Positions 18,026 to 27,395 are shown, counted from the stretch's first letter. The stretch is 60,599 nt of DNA from Nocardiopsis alborubida (GCF_012396365.1 NZ_JAAXPG010000042.1:1-60599); one strand, 5' to 3'. Made by a program: numbers and translations. Notes: generated by a model from the sequence alone, not told the origin.

Positions 18026-18060
18026 GGACCCGACCGGTCCTCGGGGGTCCGGTCGGGTCC
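18026..18060 (-). terminator. Intrinsic terminator, possible attenuator
   Basis: On the minus strand a 12-base stem GGACCCGACCGG / CCGGTCGGGTCC with an 11-base loop is followed by TTTCTTCG, one of the more T-rich terminators of the window. It lies just after the 16-codon ORF ending at 18099 and about 150 bases before the start of the membrane protein gene at 17875. Confidence 0.75.
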
Positions 18061-18098
18061 CTGTGCCGGGGTTCGGCGGAACCCTTTCGGCGGGCTGG

Positions 18099-18149
18099 TT
18101 ACAGCCAGGCCCACCCGTTGTCACGGGCAGTAATAACGCGCGTGGTCAT
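18099..18149 (-). CDS. 16-codon putative leader peptide
   Basis: The frame reads MTTRVITARDNGWAWL, 16 residues, with AAAGGTAG as a ribosome site eight bases before the ATG. It contains two Trp codons separated by one codon close to the end and is followed by a terminator hairpin. Short Trp-rich leader ORFs followed by a terminator are the plan of transcription attenuators. A secreted or modified peptide is the alternative. A 29-codon frame (18155-18244, ending GMGWKPYER) stops five bases before it and could be translated with it. Confidence 0.4.
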   Translation of the reverse strand: MTTRVITARDNGWAWL

Positions 18150-18884
18150 GGCATCTACCTTTCGTATGGCTTCCAGCCCATCCCAGAACCACGATGGCGT
18201 AGAGCGCTCTCCGTCCGCAAGACCCGCAGGCGAACGTTCATCATTTTATGACACGGACACCACCAAAGCCTGCCGGGACAGCGCCCAAATAACCGAATCC
18301 TGACCCGTTTCCGCAGTTCAGAAGGGATCCCATTACCTTTGGCAGAACACCCCCGGCTTGGCGGCCTGCCAAAACAGGACATCGACCAGGTCAAATCCAC
18401 ACCATGAATATAACGGAGAGCTACGGCGTTCCCATTTTCGGGGAACGAGAAATCGGGATATCCGGCGGTGAACCTGGGAGCGTTCCCATGGAACAACACG
18501 GGCTGTTACCAGGGAGAACTCATCGAACAGAATGTCGGAAAGCAGAGCTATGCCCAGCTTTGCACCATGACACCCGTTCTGTCTGATCGTGACTCTGTGT
18601 CATGCCTGGCTCTGCGCCATGGCGCCCTCGGTCCGGCCGCCCCCGGACTCGCCTCCGGGGAGGGAGCCCCCAGGGCGCCCGTTTCGGACATGAACAAAAC
18701 CGAATATCTTACTTACCCCTTCACGGACACACATGCCGGTGGCCCCCTTCCGCGGTCCTCATCGCGGTGTCGTTCGCACCGTTTCCCGCGGGTGTGTCCC
18801 GGGTAGCGGGCGGTGGGTTCCTTCGTTACCACCCCGCTCACCGAGCGCACATGAGACAATGGGCAACCCCAGCAGGAGGTCTCC

Positions 18885-19031
18885 ATGCGCATCTCTTTCC
18901 CCCGGTCGGCCCTTCTCCTCCCGGCCAGCGGTTGGACATGCCCGTACCGCGACCGCCTGGACAGATCCGGGGTGTCGGTGCACGAGAGCCCGCTTCCGCG
19001 GCGAGGGACGGGACGGGCCGGGAACCCATGA
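18885..19031 (+). CDS. 48-residue upstream ORF coupled to a response regulator
   Basis: ATG 18885 is preceded at four bases by a perfect AGGAGGT ribosome site (18874-18880), the best in this part of the window. The frame reads MRISFPRSALLLPASGWTCP and then 28 more basic residues, and its TGA overlaps the ATG of the response regulator (ATGA at 19028-19031). The strong site and the overlap indicate real translation and coupling. No family is recognised; the sequence may matter only as a translated leader. A weak GACAAT -10-like hexamer is at 18855. Confidence 0.6.
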   Translation: MRISFPRSALLLPASGWTCPYRDRLDRSGVSVHESPLPRRGTGRAGNP

Positions 19032-19753
19032 GCGCACACCCCCTCTTTCCCGCCCAGGCCCCCTACCCCGGGGAGCCCGCCGCTCCGGCCGCCCCGATCC
19101 GCGCCATGGTCGTGGACGACCACGCGCTGTTCCGCCGGGGTCTGGTGTCCGTCCTGGACGAAGAGCCCGACATCGACGTGGTCAGCGAGGCGAGTGACGG
19201 GGAGGAAGCCGTCCGCCTGGCCGCCGAACTGCGTCCGGACGTCGTCATCATGGACGTGATGATGCCGCACACCAGCGGCATCGACGCCTGCTCGCGCATC
19301 CGTGAGGCGGCACCGCACACCAGGTTCGTCATGCTGACCATGAGCGACGACGAGAGCGACCTCTTCGACGCGCTCAAGGCCGGGGCGACGGGTTACCTGC
19401 TCAAGGCCATCTCCGTGACAGAACTCGCGGAGGCGGTGCGCGCCATCGTCAAGGGCGACTCGTTCATCAACCCGGCGATGGCGACCAAGCTCATCGGGGA
19501 GTTCGCCGAGCTGGCCAAGCAGGAGAGCGCCCCGCCCAGCCGCGCGTCCATCCCCGAGCTGACCCGGCGCGAGACCGAGGTGCTCAAGCTGCTGGCCCGC
19601 TCCCTGAACAACCGGGAGATCGGGGAACGGCTGTTCATCACCGAGAACACCGTCAAGAACCACGTCCGCAAGATCCTGGAGAAGCTCCAGGTGCACTCGC
19701 GCACCGAGGCCGCCATCTACGCCGTCCGAGCCGAGTACGTCTCCGGGCGCTGA
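19028..19753 (+). CDS. NarL/FixJ family response regulator (orphan)
   Basis: 241 residues. The receiver domain (about 25-145) has the acidic pair DD in VVDDHALF, the phospho-acceptor Asp in VVIMDVMMP, and the conserved Thr and Lys in MLTMSDDE and YLLKAIS. The C-terminal LuxR-type helix-turn-helix is LTRRETEVLKLLARSLNNRE followed by IGERLFITENTVKNHVRKIL. No histidine kinase is adjacent. ATG 19028 overlaps the stop of the 48-codon ORF. The phosphodonor and targets are unknown. Membership of the NarL family is certain. Confidence 0.92.
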   Translation: MSAHPLFPAQAPYPGEPAAPAAPIRAMVVDDHALFRRGLVSVLDEEPDIDVVSEASDGEEAVRLAAELRPDVVIMDVMMPHTSGIDACSRIREAAPHTRFVMLTMSDDESDLFDALKAGATGYLLKAISVTELAEAVRAIVKGDSFINPAMATKLIGEFAELAKQESAPPSRASIPELTRRETEVLKLLARSLNNREIGERLFITENTVKNHVRKILEKLQVHSRTEAAIYAVRAEYVSGR

Positions 19754-19990
19754 GGCCCGCGTCCCGCAGGAGCCGCGCCGGGAACGGCCCGCGGCGGCCG
19801 CCAGGCGGGCGCTGGAGCCCGTTGGGCGGCGGGCGCACCATGCGGGAGTCCCAGAAGCACCACGAGCCCCACAAGCACCAGGAGCGTCCGCGTGGACGCG
19901 TCCTGCGCGCGGAGGGTCCCGCGCGGACGGCGGGGAGGCACGACACCGCCAGGCGCGTTCCGCGCTCGGTCGGAGCCGAACGGGACGGGC

Positions 19991-20608
19991 CTACTCCCCC
20001 TCGGAGGGGCCCCGGGCGGCGGAGGGGCCGAAGAGCAGTCCGGCGCTGCGGCGGGTGACAGTGAGCAGGTCGGCGCCGCGGAACAGGTCCCCGAACCCCG
20101 AACCCTCAAGGTTGCCGGTGAGGGAGAGCGTGGCGATGCCGTGCACGACCGACCAGCCCGCGACCATGGCGGCGGCCGCGTCCCCGACCTCCCGGCCCTC
20201 CTCGGCCAGGGACTCCACACCGGCGCGGAGCTCGTCGAAGGCCGCCGTGCGCGCGGCGTTCAGCTCGGCGTCGTCCCCGCTCAGCAGGCTGGGAGTGAAC
20301 ATCACGTCGAAGTGCGCCGGATGGCCGGTCGCGAAGCGCACGTACTCCACGCCCGCCTCCAGGAAGCCCCCGCCGGACTCGCGGTTGGCCCGCAGCCGTG
20401 CGGCCAGCTCGCGGAAGCCCTCGGCGGCCAGGGCGTTGAGCACGCCCTCGCGGCTGCCGAAGTGGTGCCGGGGGGCGGTGTGGCTCACCCCGAGTTCGAG
20501 CGCCAACGAGCGCAGGCTGAAGGAGTGGGGCCCCTCCCTGGCGATGACCTCCGCCGCCTTCTCCAGGACGGCGGCCCTGAGGTTTCCGTGGTGGTATCCG
20601 TCTGCCAT
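19991..20608 (-). CDS. TetR family regulator
   Basis: 205 residues. The N-terminal helix-turn-helix region is FSLRSLALELGVSHTAPRHH after HHGNLRAAVLEKAAEVIA, a start typical of a TetR subgroup with a WHG-type C-terminal domain (FATGHPAHFDVMF and AMVAGWSVVHGIA fit). The ligand is unknown. ATG 20608 is clear. A palindrome TTTCCACTGTAAA lies 25 bases upstream and is probably its operator. Only the tRNA-Ala gene, on the same strand upstream, is a near neighbour, so target genes are probably elsewhere. Confidence 0.88.
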   Translation of the reverse strand: MADGYHHGNLRAAVLEKAAEVIAREGPHSFSLRSLALELGVSHTAPRHHFGSREGVLNALAAEGFRELAARLRANRESGGGFLEAGVEYVRFATGHPAHFDVMFTPSLLSGDDAELNAARTAAFDELRAGVESLAEEGREVGDAAAAMVAGWSVVHGIATLSLTGNLEGSGFGDLFRGADLLTVTRRSAGLLFGPSAARGPSEGE

Positions 20609-20632
20609 GACCCCGCACCCTACGACGACAAG

Positions 20633-20645
20633 TTTCCACTGTAAA
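20633..20645. promoter_or_regulatory. Putative TetR operator
   Basis: TTTCCACTGTAAA has the symmetric form TTTnCAnTGnAAA (10 of 13 positions) and lies 25 bases before the TetR start at 20608, where a bound regulator would block its own transcription. Confidence 0.5.
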
Positions 20646-20829
20646 GATTTTGCTGGCCGGCCCCGCGGCGAAGACGCGGAGTACGCTGGACGGGTACCGG
20701 CACCCCGCCACAGGGGATAGCCGCTTCGCCGGTGACACTCGGGGCTCCGGTCCGGAAACGACCGCCCGCCGCAGGGAACAGCAGCACCGCCTCCGGCCCG
20801 GAGCCCGCAGACCTCCCGGACACACGGCG

Positions 20830-20861
20830 AAGGCCCCGTCCCACGAGTGGGACGGGGCCTT
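20830..20861 (-). terminator. Terminator after tRNA-Ala
   Basis: A perfect 14-base stem AAGGCCCCGTCCCA with its complement and a four-base loop, 11 bases beyond the 3' end of the tRNA gene on the minus strand. Confidence 0.85.
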
Positions 20862-20872
20862 GCTGTCTGCGG

Positions 20873-20946
20873 TGGAGCTATGGGGATTTGAACCCCAGAC
20901 CCCCTCGATGCGAACGAGGTGCGCTACCGGACTGCGCCATAGCCCC
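20873..20946 (-). tRNA. tRNA-Ala (anticodon CGC)
   Basis: The minus strand folds as a 74-base tRNA: acceptor GGGGCTA pairs with TAGCTCC (one G-U), D arm GCGCAGTCCGGTAGCGC, anticodon stem CCTCG/CGAGG with loop TTCGCAT, T arm CTGGGGTTCAAATCCCCAT and discriminator A. The anticodon CGC reads GCG, an alanine codon that is frequent in this genome. The CCA end is not encoded. Confidence 0.93.
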
Positions 20947-21055
20947 GAAGACGAGATCCAGACTAGCAGGAAACCCGGAGTGGTCCGAACCGTGTCTTCC
21001 CGGGCCGGCTCCAGACCCGACCCGCCCCCCGCCCCGCTCGCGGTCCGGACCCGGG

Positions 21056-21703
21056 TCAGTCCCCGGCGGCACGCAGCCGGGCGTCCGCGTACTGGTCGTA
21101 CACCTGGCTGCGCCGCTCCTTGAGGGCGATCACCTCGGCCTCGCGCTCGGCCTCGCGGCGTCGCTCGGCCTCGTCCCTGCGGGCGCGCTGGACCTCTCGG
21201 CGGCGGGCCCGCAGGACCGCCTCCCTGCGCTCGGCGTCGGCCTTGGCGGCCTCCCTGAGCAGGACCAGGTGTCCGGCGAACAGCAGCACCGGCGGAGCGG
21301 CCACCCACCAGGGCCCCAGTCCGAAGGCCACGGCCACGAGGGTGGCGGCGTTCACCAGGATCAGCGTCGTGGTGCGACGGCGGCGTCGGGCGATGACGCG
21401 GGCGCGCGGCCCGGACTCGGCGCGGTACCGCCCCGGGCGCGGCGCGTCCCCGCGGAGCCCGGGGGCGCCCGTCGGGGCGGTGGCGTAGTCGTCGCGGCTC
21501 AGGACCCGGGTCTCGGTGGCGTCCGGGTCCTCCGCACGCCCCTCGGCGTCATCCCCGGCCTCCCCGCCCTCGGTCCCCGCGGGTTCCCCGTCCTCCCGCT
21601 GGTCCTCGTGGAAGGTGTCCACGGGGTCCTTCCGCAGCAGCATCGGCACCAGGACTATGAGCCACACCACCACGATGGCCAGGTACAGAGGAGAGCTGCT
21701 CAT
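21056..21703 (-). CDS. glpR: Divisome membrane protein SepX/GlpR
   Basis: 215 residues. An N-terminal membrane helix (MSSSPLYLAIVVVWLIVLVP, MLLRKD) is followed by an acidic linker, a central pair of hydrophobic helices (TLILVNAATLVAVAFGLG and WWVAAPPVLLFAGHLVLL) and a long Arg/Glu-rich coiled coil. This matches SepX of Streptomyces and GlpR of Corynebacterium, membrane proteins that act at the cell-division site; GlpR is the receptor of the gephyrin-like protein Glp. The glp gene lies three genes upstream in this window, which supports the call. ATG 21703 has AGGAGG four bases upstream of a short spacer. Confidence 0.85.
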   Translation of the reverse strand: MSSSPLYLAIVVVWLIVLVPMLLRKDPVDTFHEDQREDGEPAGTEGGEAGDDAEGRAEDPDATETRVLSRDDYATAPTGAPGLRGDAPRPGRYRAESGPRARVIARRRRRTTTLILVNAATLVAVAFGLGPWWVAAPPVLLFAGHLVLLREAAKADAERREAVLRARRREVQRARRDEAERRREAEREAEVIALKERRSQVYDQYADARLRAAGD

Positions 21704-22098
21704 CACCCCTCCTCACGATGACGGCCACTGGACGTTGATCGACACCTCGTCGACACCGCGCCGCGTGGTGCTCCCGGGGACGGAGACGTCCCGCCGGGGA
21801 ACGCCGCCCCCGCCCCTCCCCGGGTCCGGGGAGTTTCCGGTGCGCCATATCCACGCGTTGCCCGCATCGTCAATGCGTCTATGTTCCGCACGGTACGACC
21901 CCGTGTCCATAAATGCGCCACATTCTGACCGGAGTGTCGCAAGATTGTGGACTCTCAGTTTCGGACGCCCTGACCCCGGGGGTGAAAGTGCAGGTCAGCC
22001 AACGACTGCGGAGCGCAGTCCCAATTCAACGCAAAGTAATGAATCAATGTCACTAAAGTCAGGTTTAAGTTCCGGATGCTTCTGTGATGTTGGCACGT
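21704..22098. other. Region upstream of glpR
   Basis: About 395 bases between rimJ and glpR. A small perfect hairpin GACTGCG-GAG-CGCAGTC at 22004-22020 may mark the end of the rimJ transcript. The GC content drops at 21880-22080, where the glpR promoter probably lies. No gene seen. Confidence 0.5.
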
Positions 22099-22818
22099 TC
22101 AGTTCGGCCCCGGTGGTGGACTCGCCGGATCGTGCGGATCCCGGCCGCCGTTCGGGCCCTGTGGCCCCAAAGCGGAACCGGGGCCGGAACCGGGCTCCTC
22201 GGACGGTCCGGAAGACGATCCGTGGCGCCACCGGTACAGCAGCCCCCGGGGGACCTCCTCCGCGGTGATCGCGTAGCAGATGTGGTCGCGCCAGGCCCCG
22301 TCGATGTGCAGCTGTCTTATGCGCACGCCCTCGTCGCGAAAGCCCAGCTTGGCGACCACGCGTCTGCTCGCCCGGTTCTCGGGCCGGACGTTGGCCTCGA
22401 TCCGGTGCAGCCCGACGCGGAAGAAGGAGTGGTCCACGGCCAGCGCGACCGCCGTCGGGGTGATGCCGAGCCCGGCGTGGGCGCTGTCGATCCAGTACCC
22501 GACCTGCGCCGACCTGGCCGAACCCCACACGATGGCCCCCACCGTGATCTGACCGACGAACCTGCCGTCGTAGAGGACCGCCCAGGGCATGGACAGGCCC
22601 TGCCTGGCCTCGTGGCGGATGGACTGGAGCATCGAGACGTAGGGGGCGAGCCCGGTGGTACGCAGCGGCATCTCCGGATAGGTGGGCTCCCAGGGGCGCA
22701 GCCACTCCTCGTTGCGCGAACGCGTGTCCCTGATCGCCGCGGCGTCGCGGAGCCGCAGTGGCCGGAGTACGACCGGTCCCTCCTGGAGGGTGACGGGCCA
22801 CCCATGTCTGCGATTCAC
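22099..22818 (-). CDS. rimJ: RimJ/RimL-type GNAT N-acetyltransferase
   Basis: 239 residues with a GNAT domain: LRPLRLRDAAAIRD at the start, acetyl-CoA binding region around GYWIDSAHAGLGITPTAVAL and the family segment HRIEANVRPENRASRRVVAKL. It probably acetylates a protein or peptide N-terminus; the substrate is unknown. The last 45 residues are a Gly/Ser/Pro-rich tail. GTG 22818 is chosen because GAAGGGA lies five bases before it. It belongs to the conserved glp-moaC-mogA-rimJ-glpR arrangement. Confidence 0.88.
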   Translation of the reverse strand: MNRRHGWPVTLQEGPVVLRPLRLRDAAAIRDTRSRNEEWLRPWEPTYPEMPLRTTGLAPYVSMLQSIRHEARQGLSMPWAVLYDGRFVGQITVGAIVWGSARSAQVGYWIDSAHAGLGITPTAVALAVDHSFFRVGLHRIEANVRPENRASRRVVAKLGFRDEGVRIRQLHIDGAWRDHICYAITAEEVPRGLLYRWRHGSSSGPSEEPGSGPGSALGPQGPNGGRDPHDPASPPPGPN

Positions 22819-23068
22819 GACCGTCCCTTCGATGCCCTCGGCACCGTAGCCCAGCGGTGCGACACCGGACGCCGGGGCGTCGGGTTGCCGTCGCCGGTGA
22901 CGGGCCCCAGTATTCCACTCCCTGGGACGCGGCACGGCTGTCGTCGCCCCAGCGGGCAAGAATCGGATGATTCCTAACTCCAATACTTCCGTACCGAAAA
23001 CCGACCCTGCCCCAAGGAATTCTCAACGGCCGGAATGCCCGGGATGTGATTCCGGTCATTCTTCGGTG

Positions 23069-23579
23069 TCATTCGGAGCGGGCGTGGTCTCCTCCGCGCA
23101 GCTGGTCCACCGCGTGCCGCAGCACCGGCGCCAGCACCTCCATCCCGTCGGCGGCACCGCCCCGGGAGCCGGGCAGGTTGACCACGAGCATCCGGTGCCC
23201 CGCGCGCTCGGCGACCCCGGCCAGGCCGCGCGACAGGATCGCCGTGGGCACGCCCTTGTCCCGGCCCGCCGCACGCAGCGCCTCGGCGATCCCGGGGATC
23301 TCGTAGGACAGCAGCGCGCGCGTCGCCTCGGGCGTGTGGTCGTGCGGGGTCAGCCCGGTGCCCCCGGTGGTGACGACGGCGTCGAGCCGCTCGTCCAGGG
23401 CGCGGCCGATGGCCTGTGCCACCGGTTCGCCGTCGGGGACCACCCACGGCCCCACGACCGCGCAGCCGATTCCGCGCAGTCCCTCGGCGACGACCGGTCC
23501 GGAGCGGTCCGGGTAGACGCCCGCCGCCGCGCGGTTGGACGCCGTGACGACCGCGACGCGGATGACGGGGGGCCCGGCC

Positions 23580-23590
<11 letters not shown>
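23069..23590 (-). CDS. mog: Molybdenum cofactor biosynthesis protein MogA/MoaB
   Basis: 173 residues. Adenylates molybdopterin, the step before metal insertion. The signature TTGGTGLTPHD is intact, with VVTASNRAAAGVYPDRSG at the N-terminus and NLPGSRGGAADGME near the C-terminus. The start GTG at 23590 overlaps the moaC stop by about ten bases, so the two are translationally coupled. The cofactor made here is needed by the formate dehydrogenase near the end of the window. Confidence 0.93.
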
Positions 23591-24089
<499 letters not shown>

Positions 24090-24228
24090 GGGTCCGCCAA
24101 CTCCTCCGCTCGGAACGCGGGACGCGGCCGGGCGGCCGCGTCCGGGCGCGCCGGAGCGCGCCACCACGACGGTACGGCACTTTCGGACGCTCCCCGTCCA
24201 CAGGTCCGCGGGTTCGGGCGGGCGCGGC

Positions 24229-25461
24229 TCAGGCCGGTTCGGGCAGGCGCACCACCTCGACGCGGCTGCCCGCGGCCAGCTCGGTCACCTCCTCGGGCAC
24301 CACCACGAGCGCGTTGGCCCCGGCCAGGGCGGACAGCTGGTGCGAGCCCTGGTGCAGCGCCGGGGACACCGTGGACTCGGCGTCGCGTCCGTAGGGGGAC
24401 TCCTCCAGCACCGCCCGCAGGAAGGAGCGGCGTCCGGGCGGGGAGGTGACCGGCGAGGTGAGCAGGGCGCGCATGCTCGGCAGCGGCCGGGGGTCGAGTC
24501 CGCGCAGGCGGCGCAGCGCGGGCCGGACGAAGACCTGGAAGGACACGAACGCGCTCACGGGGTTGCCGGGCAGCGTGACGATGGGGGTCCGGTCCGGGCC
24601 GATCACACCGAAGCCCTGGGGCTTGCCCGGCTGCATCGCCACCTGGGTGAACTCCACGGTGCCCTCGCGGGTGAGCACCTCCTTGACCACGTCGTGGGCG
24701 CCCATGCTCACCCCGCCCGTGGTCACCACGATGTCGGCGCGCACCAGCAGGTCCTCCAGCGTGTCGCGCACCGTCTGCGGGTGGTCGCCCACGAACCCGT
24801 GGCGGTGCACCTCGCACCCGGCGTCGCGCGCCGCGGCGGCGATCATGAAGCTGTTGGACTCCCAGATCTGGCCGGGGCCGAGCGGGCGCCCGGGCTCGAC
24901 CAGCTCCTCGCCGGTGGAGAGCACCATCACACGGGGGCGGGCGTAGACGGGCACCGAGCGGCGCCCGACGGCCGCCAGGACGCCCATCTCCCCCGGACCG
25001 ACGCGCACGCCGGGCCGCAGCACGGTGGCGCCCGCGATGACGTCGTCCCCGGCGCGGCGCACGGCGTTGCCCGCCTTCACCGGCCGGTCGAAGGTCACCC
25101 TGGCCGTGCCGCCGTCGGTCCACTCGACCGGGACCACCGCGTCGGCTCCCGAGGGCATGGGCGCGCCGGTCATGATCCGGGCCGACCTGCCCGGCAGGAC
25201 CGCGGTCGGGGAGGGGTCGCCCGCCGGGATGTCGGCGACGACCGGCAGCCGCACGGGGTTGTCCGGCGAGGCCGACTCCAGGTCCGCGGCGCGCACCGCG
25301 TACCCGTCCATGGACGAGTTGTCGAAGCCCGGCAGCGACACGGGCGAGGTGACGGCCTCGGCCAGCACGGCGCCGTGTGCCTGGAGCAGGTCCAGCTCGG
25401 TCGGCACGGGATCGGGGATCAGTGCCAGGACATCGGCGACGTGCTGTTCGACGCTCTTCAC
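24229..25461 (-). CDS. glp: Gephyrin-like molybdotransferase Glp (MoeA type)
   Basis: 410 residues with the MoeA domain order. Visible signatures: GFDNSSMDGYAVR, MTGAPMPSGADAVVPVEW, STGEELVEPG, VTTGGVSMGAHDVVKEV and LPGNPVSAFVSFQVF. The activity expected is molybdate insertion into adenylated molybdopterin. In corynebacteria this locus copy was shown to bind FtsZ and the membrane protein GlpR, moonlighting in division; presence of glpR in the same block supports that role. GTG 25461 follows GGAGG at seven bases. A second, more diverged MoeA is encoded at 49938. Confidence 0.92.
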   Translation of the reverse strand: MKSVEQHVADVLALIPDPVPTELDLLQAHGAVLAEAVTSPVSLPGFDNSSMDGYAVRAADLESASPDNPVRLPVVADIPAGDPSPTAVLPGRSARIMTGAPMPSGADAVVPVEWTDGGTARVTFDRPVKAGNAVRRAGDDVIAGATVLRPGVRVGPGEMGVLAAVGRRSVPVYARPRVMVLSTGEELVEPGRPLGPGQIWESNSFMIAAAARDAGCEVHRHGFVGDHPQTVRDTLEDLLVRADIVVTTGGVSMGAHDVVKEVLTREGTVEFTQVAMQPGKPQGFGVIGPDRTPIVTLPGNPVSAFVSFQVFVRPALRRLRGLDPRPLPSMRALLTSPVTSPPGRRSFLRAVLEESPYGRDAESTVSPALHQGSHQLSALAGANALVVVPEEVTELAAGSRVEVVRLPEPA

Positions 25462-25599
25462 GGGGGTTCCTCCCGGTTCGCGGTTCCTTTGGCGGCCCCG
25501 CCTCCCCTCCCTCAGGAGACGGCTCACACCCCATTCTCGCCGCGCCGGGCCCCATGTGCGGTGCGCCGGGCCCCGGTCGGGGCGCTCGGGCGTCCCCGA

Positions 25600-26538
25600 T
25601 CAGGGGCGCTGGGCCTGCGCACGGTCGACGAAGTCGCGCAGCCAGGGCAGCAGTTCGTCGGCGAGGTCGGGGCGGCGGCAGGCGAAGTCCACGACCGTGC
25701 GGATGTAGTCGGCCTTGTTGCCGGTGTCGTAGCGGCGGCCGCGGAAGAGGACGCCGTGCACCGTGCCGCCGTCCTCGGGCTTGCGCCGGGCCAGCTCACG
25801 CAGGGCGTCGGTCAGCTGGATCTCACCGCCCCGGCCGGGCGGGGTCTCGTGCAGGACGGGGAAGACCGCCGGGTCGCAGACGTAGCGGCCGATGATCGCC
25901 CAGCGGCTCGGCGCCTGCTCGGGGGCGGGCTTCTCGACCAGGTCGGTGACGGTGACGACGTCGTCCTCGTCGGTGGGCTCGATGCCCGCGCACCCGTACA
26001 GGGACACCTGCTCGGGCTCCACCTCCATGAGGGCCACGACGCTGCCGCCGTGGCGCTCGCGCACCTCGATCATGCGGCGCAGCAGGTCGGCGGACTCGAT
26101 GAGGTCGTCGCCCAGCAGGACCGCGAAGGGGTTGTCGCCCACGTGCGCCTCCGCGCACAGCACCGCGTGGCCCAGGCCGCGCGGCTCGCCCTGGCGGACG
26201 TAGTGCACCTGGGCGAGGTCGCTGGACTCGCGCACCGAGCGCAGCCGTGCGTCGTCGCCCTTGGCCTCCAGCGCCTCCTCCAGCTCGTAGGCCCGGTCGA
26301 AGTGGTCCTCGATGGAGCGCTTGCTGCGACCCGTGATCATCAGGACGTCCTGGAGGGAGGCGGCCACCGCCTCCTCCACGACGTACTGGATCGCGGGCTT
26401 GTCCACGATCGGCAGCATCTCCTTGGGCGTGGCCTTGGTCGCGGGCAGGAAACGCGTGCCCAGGCCCGCGGCGGGTACGACCGCCTTCGTGACGGACACG
26501 GAACCGGAGGGACGCTTCTGGTCGGTGGAGTCGTTCAT
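25600..26538 (-). CDS. galU: UTP--glucose-1-phosphate uridylyltransferase GalU
   Basis: 312 residues. Makes UDP-glucose for envelope glycans. The nucleotidyltransferase signature is AAGLGTRFLPATKATPKEML, with VDKPAIQYVVEEAV and GLGHAVLCAE later in the chain. The first 17 residues are a polar, non-conserved extension, common in actinobacterial GalU. ATG 26538 is clear. It is divergent from the folate gene at 26697, with a short shared promoter region, and lies upstream of glp on the same strand. Confidence 0.95.
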   Translation of the reverse strand: MNDSTDQKRPSGSVSVTKAVVPAAGLGTRFLPATKATPKEMLPIVDKPAIQYVVEEAVAASLQDVLMITGRSKRSIEDHFDRAYELEEALEAKGDDARLRSVRESSDLAQVHYVRQGEPRGLGHAVLCAEAHVGDNPFAVLLGDDLIESADLLRRMIEVRERHGGSVVALMEVEPEQVSLYGCAGIEPTDEDDVVTVTDLVEKPAPEQAPSRWAIIGRYVCDPAVFPVLHETPPGRGGEIQLTDALRELARRKPEDGGTVHGVLFRGRRYDTGNKADYIRTVVDFACRRPDLADELLPWLRDFVDRAQAQRP

Positions 26539-26696
26539 GTCGGCACTTTAGGACAGCGGTCGGCCGTCTCCGCGTCTCCACACCCGGGAGGGCGCCAAGA
26601 AGTCCCGACGGTTTCGGGCTGCGGAGGGCGGACCGCCACCGCGTGTTCACCGCACGGGGCATCCGGCCGGGGCCGGGGCGGTGCCACACTGGGGCC

Positions 26697-27395
26697 ATGG
26701 GTGAGAGCGAGCTGCGTGAGGCCAAGGCCGTGCTGCGGAGGGGTTTCCTGGAGCGGCGGCGCGCACGGGGCCCCGAGGAGCGCTCCCGGGCCGGGTCGGC
26801 GGTCCGCGACGCGCTGCTGGACGTCCCGTGGCTGGCCATGGGCGGAACGGTCGCCTGCTACTACTCCGTGGGCGGCGAGCCCGACACCCGCAAGCTGGTG
26901 GCGGCGCTGTGGAAGCGCGGCGCCTACGTGCTGCTGCCCGTGTTCCTGCCCGGCGGCGAGCTGGACTGGGCGGCCTTCGACGGGCCGGACTCCCTGGCCC
27001 CGGCCGGGCACGGGCTGCTGGAGCCCGTGGGCCACCGCTACGGGCCCGACGCGCCGGCCCGGGCCGACGCGGTGGTCTGCCCGGCCCTGGCCGTGGACCG
27101 CCGGGGAACGCGCCTGGGACGCGGCGCCGGGTGCTACGACCGCGCGCTGGCCCGCAAGGGCCCGCACACCCCGGCGATCGCCCTGGTCCACGACGAGGAG
27201 TTCGTGGAGTCGCTGCCCGCCGAGTCCCACGACCGGCCCGTGGACGCCGTGGTCACCCCGTCCGGCGGGGTGCGGGTCCTCGGCACGGGCGTGTGGCCGG
27301 GCGGACCGGCTGAGCGGGACCGGCTGGGCGGACCGGCTGAGCGGGACCGGCTGGGCGGACCGGCTGAGCGGGACCGGCTGGGCGGGCGGAGCTGA
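26697..27395 (+). CDS. 5-formyltetrahydrofolate cyclo-ligase
   Basis: 232 residues. Converts 5-formyl-THF to 5,10-methenyl-THF with ATP. The C-terminal substrate/ATP motif RRGTRLGRGAGCYDRAL is intact, with YYSVGGEPDT as the middle strand-turn. ATG 26697 is the natural start. The last 30 residues are three copies of the nonapeptide GGPAERDRL, encoded by a perfect 27-base tandem repeat, then GGRS and the stop. The repeats lie beyond the conserved domain, so the catalytic part is complete. Confidence 0.9.
   Translation: MGESELREAKAVLRRGFLERRRARGPEERSRAGSAVRDALLDVPWLAMGGTVACYYSVGGEPDTRKLVAALWKRGAYVLLPVFLPGGELDWAAFDGPDSLAPAGHGLLEPVGHRYGPDAPARADAVVCPALAVDRRGTRLGRGAGCYDRALARKGPHTPAIALVHDEEFVESLPAESHDRPVDAVVTPSGGVRVLGTGVWPGGPAERDRLGGPAERDRLGGPAERDRLGGRS

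Larger units (their letters stand above)
17876..18884. other. Long low-GC stretch with few genes
   Basis: Apart from the small ORFs listed separately, about 1 kb carries no gene I recognise. From about 18130 to 18600 the GC content is clearly lower than in flanking genes. A plus-strand frame after the TAA at 18411 contains NLGAFPWNNTGCYQGELIEQ and QSYAQLCTM, which reads like a fragment of a folded, disulfide-containing protein but has no start or proper end. This may be a decayed or foreign insertion. Confidence 0.45.

Noticed and set aside
18155..18499. A 114-codon minus-strand gene in the low-GC stretch
   Set aside because: It lacks a ribosome site, coding-like third-position GC and any recognisable domain; only the small ORF downstream of it has supporting features.
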